Shown: one piece after another, positions 5,009-5,544 of the stretch
How the letters are laid out: each line of letters begins with the position of its first letter
Numbering within the stretch: position 1 is the stretch's first letter
Assembly: GCA_003507475.1 (NCBI GenBank)
Contig: DNVQ01000037.1
Coordinates: 1 to 5,544 of the forward strand
Length of the DNA: 5,544 nucleotides
Direction: 5' to 3'
Source: Candidatus Moraniibacteriota bacterium
Lineage (GTDB): Bacteria > Patescibacteriota > Minisyncoccia > Moranbacterales > UBA9337
The notes under the pieces: generated by a model
What the model was told of the DNA's origin: nothing
The model's input: the letters and a program-made list of their open reading frames with translations, nothing else
Databases searched by the model: none
Program-made: the position numbers and the translations under genes

Positions 5009-5130
5009 AATCTACAAATCTACTACAAATCTACAAATATTGCAGAGGATAGTATATCACCACATTTGTATATTTGTAGCAGATTTGCCTGTCTCGCTCT
5101 GGCTTGCCAAGGCGAATAGGTTTGTAGTAA
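5009..5130. repeat. Long imperfect inverted repeat between xseA and xseB
   Basis: A 23-nt left arm (5016-5038, repeating the words CTACAAAT and AATCTAC) is complementary to a right arm at 5064-5086 at 21 of 23 positions, around a 25-nt spacer. A second hairpin follows at once: 5088-5092 with 5116-5120, and 5094-5102 with 5107-5115, around a CTTG loop, with one bulge, one mismatch and two G-U pairs. TTTGTAGTA (5121-5129) then echoes the arm again. A further partial copy (AATCTACA, 5009-5016) precedes the left arm. The rest of the gap (5131-5226) is plain AT-rich sequence with one 14-bp palindrome (ATTAGA-AA-TCTAAT, 5146-5159). The block looks like an inserted, non-autonomous palindromic repeat; there is no T tract for termination. 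Confidence 0.7.
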
Positions 5131-5226
5131 AAAATTAAGATTATGATTAGAAATCTAATTAGTGTCTTAAATAAACTAAATATCAAAGTGTGCAATGTTT
5201 GTAAATTAATTAATTTTTAAAAAAAT

Positions 5227-5433
5227 ATGGAAAAAACAAATTTATCGGAATCATTAAAAAAGTTAGAAGAAATAACCAAATGGTTTGATAACCAAGAGGA
5301 CGTGGATGTGGAAAAAGGATTAAAAAAAGTAAAGGAGGGTGTGGCGCTGATAAAAGTTAGTCGAGAAAGACTAAAAGAAGTAGAGAATGAGTTCGAAGAT
5401 GTTAAAAAGATATTGGATGGGGAAATCGGGTAA
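5227..5433 (+). CDS. xseB: Exodeoxyribonuclease VII small subunit
   Basis: This is the small, all-helical subunit that binds along the XseA coiled coil and is required for exonuclease VII activity. The 68-residue product has the family pattern of two antiparallel helices: SLKKLEEITKWFDNQEDVD (9-27), then VEKGLKKVKEGVALIKVSRE (28-47) carrying the signature EGV.LI, and RLKEVENEFEDVKKIL (48-63). The length is typical (60-85 residues). The ATG at 5227 is the only sensible start, but no SD precedes it; the upstream sequence is A/T only. In most genomes xseB overlaps or closely follows xseA. Here 235 bp containing a structured repeat intervene, so translational coupling is impossible and a separate promoter may exist. 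None is clear, though TAAATA-type hexamers are abundant at 5167-5180. Confidence 0.93.
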   Translation: MEKTNLSESLKKLEEITKWFDNQEDVDVEKGLKKVKEGVALIKVSRERLKEVENEFEDVKKILDGEIG

Positions 5434-5463
5434 GGCTAATGGAAAGTGAAATATATACAGATA

Positions 5464-5544
5464 ATGGACAGTACTCAAACACCTAAGGTCCAACCTTTGG
5501 CGCGCCAAAGGTTGGACCTTGGTGAGGCTGTCTATAATTTTTTA
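5464..5544 (+). CDS. Possible 5' end of a further gene (partial)
   Basis: From ATG 5464 a frame stays open for 27 codons to the window edge and begins MDSTQTPKVQP, ending LDLGEAVYNFL. The translation is soluble and protein-like, but the middle 12 residues are entirely encoded by a perfect palindrome, which would be odd for ordinary coding sequence. No SD precedes it, although xseB next door has none either. Stop-free reading over 81 bases is weak evidence, and the same bases can be read as a terminator-like hairpin. I cannot name a family. Confidence 0.3.
   Translation, partial: MDSTQTPKVQPLARQRLDLGEAVYNFL
5466..5544 (+). repeat. 36-bp perfect nested palindrome with extended arms and T tract
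   Basis: Bases 5485-5502 and 5503-5520 are perfect 18-bp inverted arms with no spacer, centred on GGCGCGCC. Each arm contains its own smaller dyad: AAGGT-CCA-ACCTT (5485-5497) and AAGGT-TGG-ACCTT (5508-5520), flanking the 10-bp palindrome TGGCGCGCCA (5498-5507). Pairing can extend outward as ACC/GGT (5481-5483 with 5521-5523), CTC/GAG (5474-5476 with 5524-5526) and GGACAG/CTGTCT (5466-5471 with 5528-5533). It is followed by ATAATTTTTTA, so the whole may act as a terminator for xseB. The regularity also fits a mobile palindromic repeat or a dyad protein-binding site. Confidence 0.75.

Noticed and set aside
5009..5130. CRISPR array
   Set aside because: The repeated words are overlapping fragments of inverted arms, with no regular repeat-spacer pattern and no cas genes.
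5439..5486. 15-codon open frame just after xseB (MESEIYTDNGQYSNT)
   Set aside because: It is too short to support, has no SD and stops at the palindrome edge.
1..5544. Alternative genetic code with TGA read as an amino acid (as in Gracilibacteria)
   Set aside because: All six complete genes end in TAA, have no internal TGA, and keep family lengths under the standard code.

Overview
The window is AT-rich bacterial DNA from a genome with small, widely spaced genes and much hairpin-rich intergenic sequence. The standard genetic code fits: all six complete genes end in TAA and no internal TGA is needed. Three of the genes have strong Shine-Dalgarno (SD) sites and others have none. With the compact gene set, and an exonuclease VII large subunit carrying an N-terminal HRDC domain, this suggests a Candidate Phyla Radiation (Patescibacteria) genome or a similarly AT-rich uncultured bacterium. 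That placement is an inference; there is no rRNA gene or marker phylogeny here to prove it.

Layout, all on the + strand. (1) 1-73 is the tail of an upstream unit, closed by an intrinsic terminator. (2) 85-555 is a self-contained unit: promoter, a 90-residue orphan protein and its own terminator. (3) 569-1506 holds short tandem repeats, a winged-helix-like regulator, an 87-nt structured gap and a 112-residue orphan protein, then a terminator; the two genes probably share a transcript. (4) 1511-2855 holds candidate promoters and an exported or membrane-anchored PQQ-type sugar dehydrogenase (GSDH/YliI family). (5) 2874-3200 is the most interesting part: a non-coding stretch with an extended -10 promoter, about 250 nt of dense potential base pairing and a 12-bp terminator, so very probably a stand-alone structured RNA. 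One segment matches a universally conserved 23S rRNA sequence over 17 nt. (6) 3240-5433 carries exonuclease VII: xseA (HRDC + OB fold + nuclease + coiled coil) and xseB, which are separated by an unusual 235-bp gap filled by a long imperfect inverted repeat. (7) 5464-5544 holds a 36-bp perfect, internally nested palindrome close to the window edge. It lies either in a terminator-like extended hairpin or inside the start of a further gene that runs off the window.

Functionally, xseA and xseB form one system: single-strand DNA degradation in repair and recombination, with HRDC probably adding nucleic-acid binding. The sugar dehydrogenase acts outside the cytoplasmic membrane and is not obviously linked to its neighbours. 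The small 5' genes have no recognised family apart from the winged-helix candidate, whose neighbour at 1107-1445 is the natural candidate partner or target. The RNA at about 2907-3195 is not tied to either flanking gene by transcription and appears to act in trans or as an autonomous RNA.
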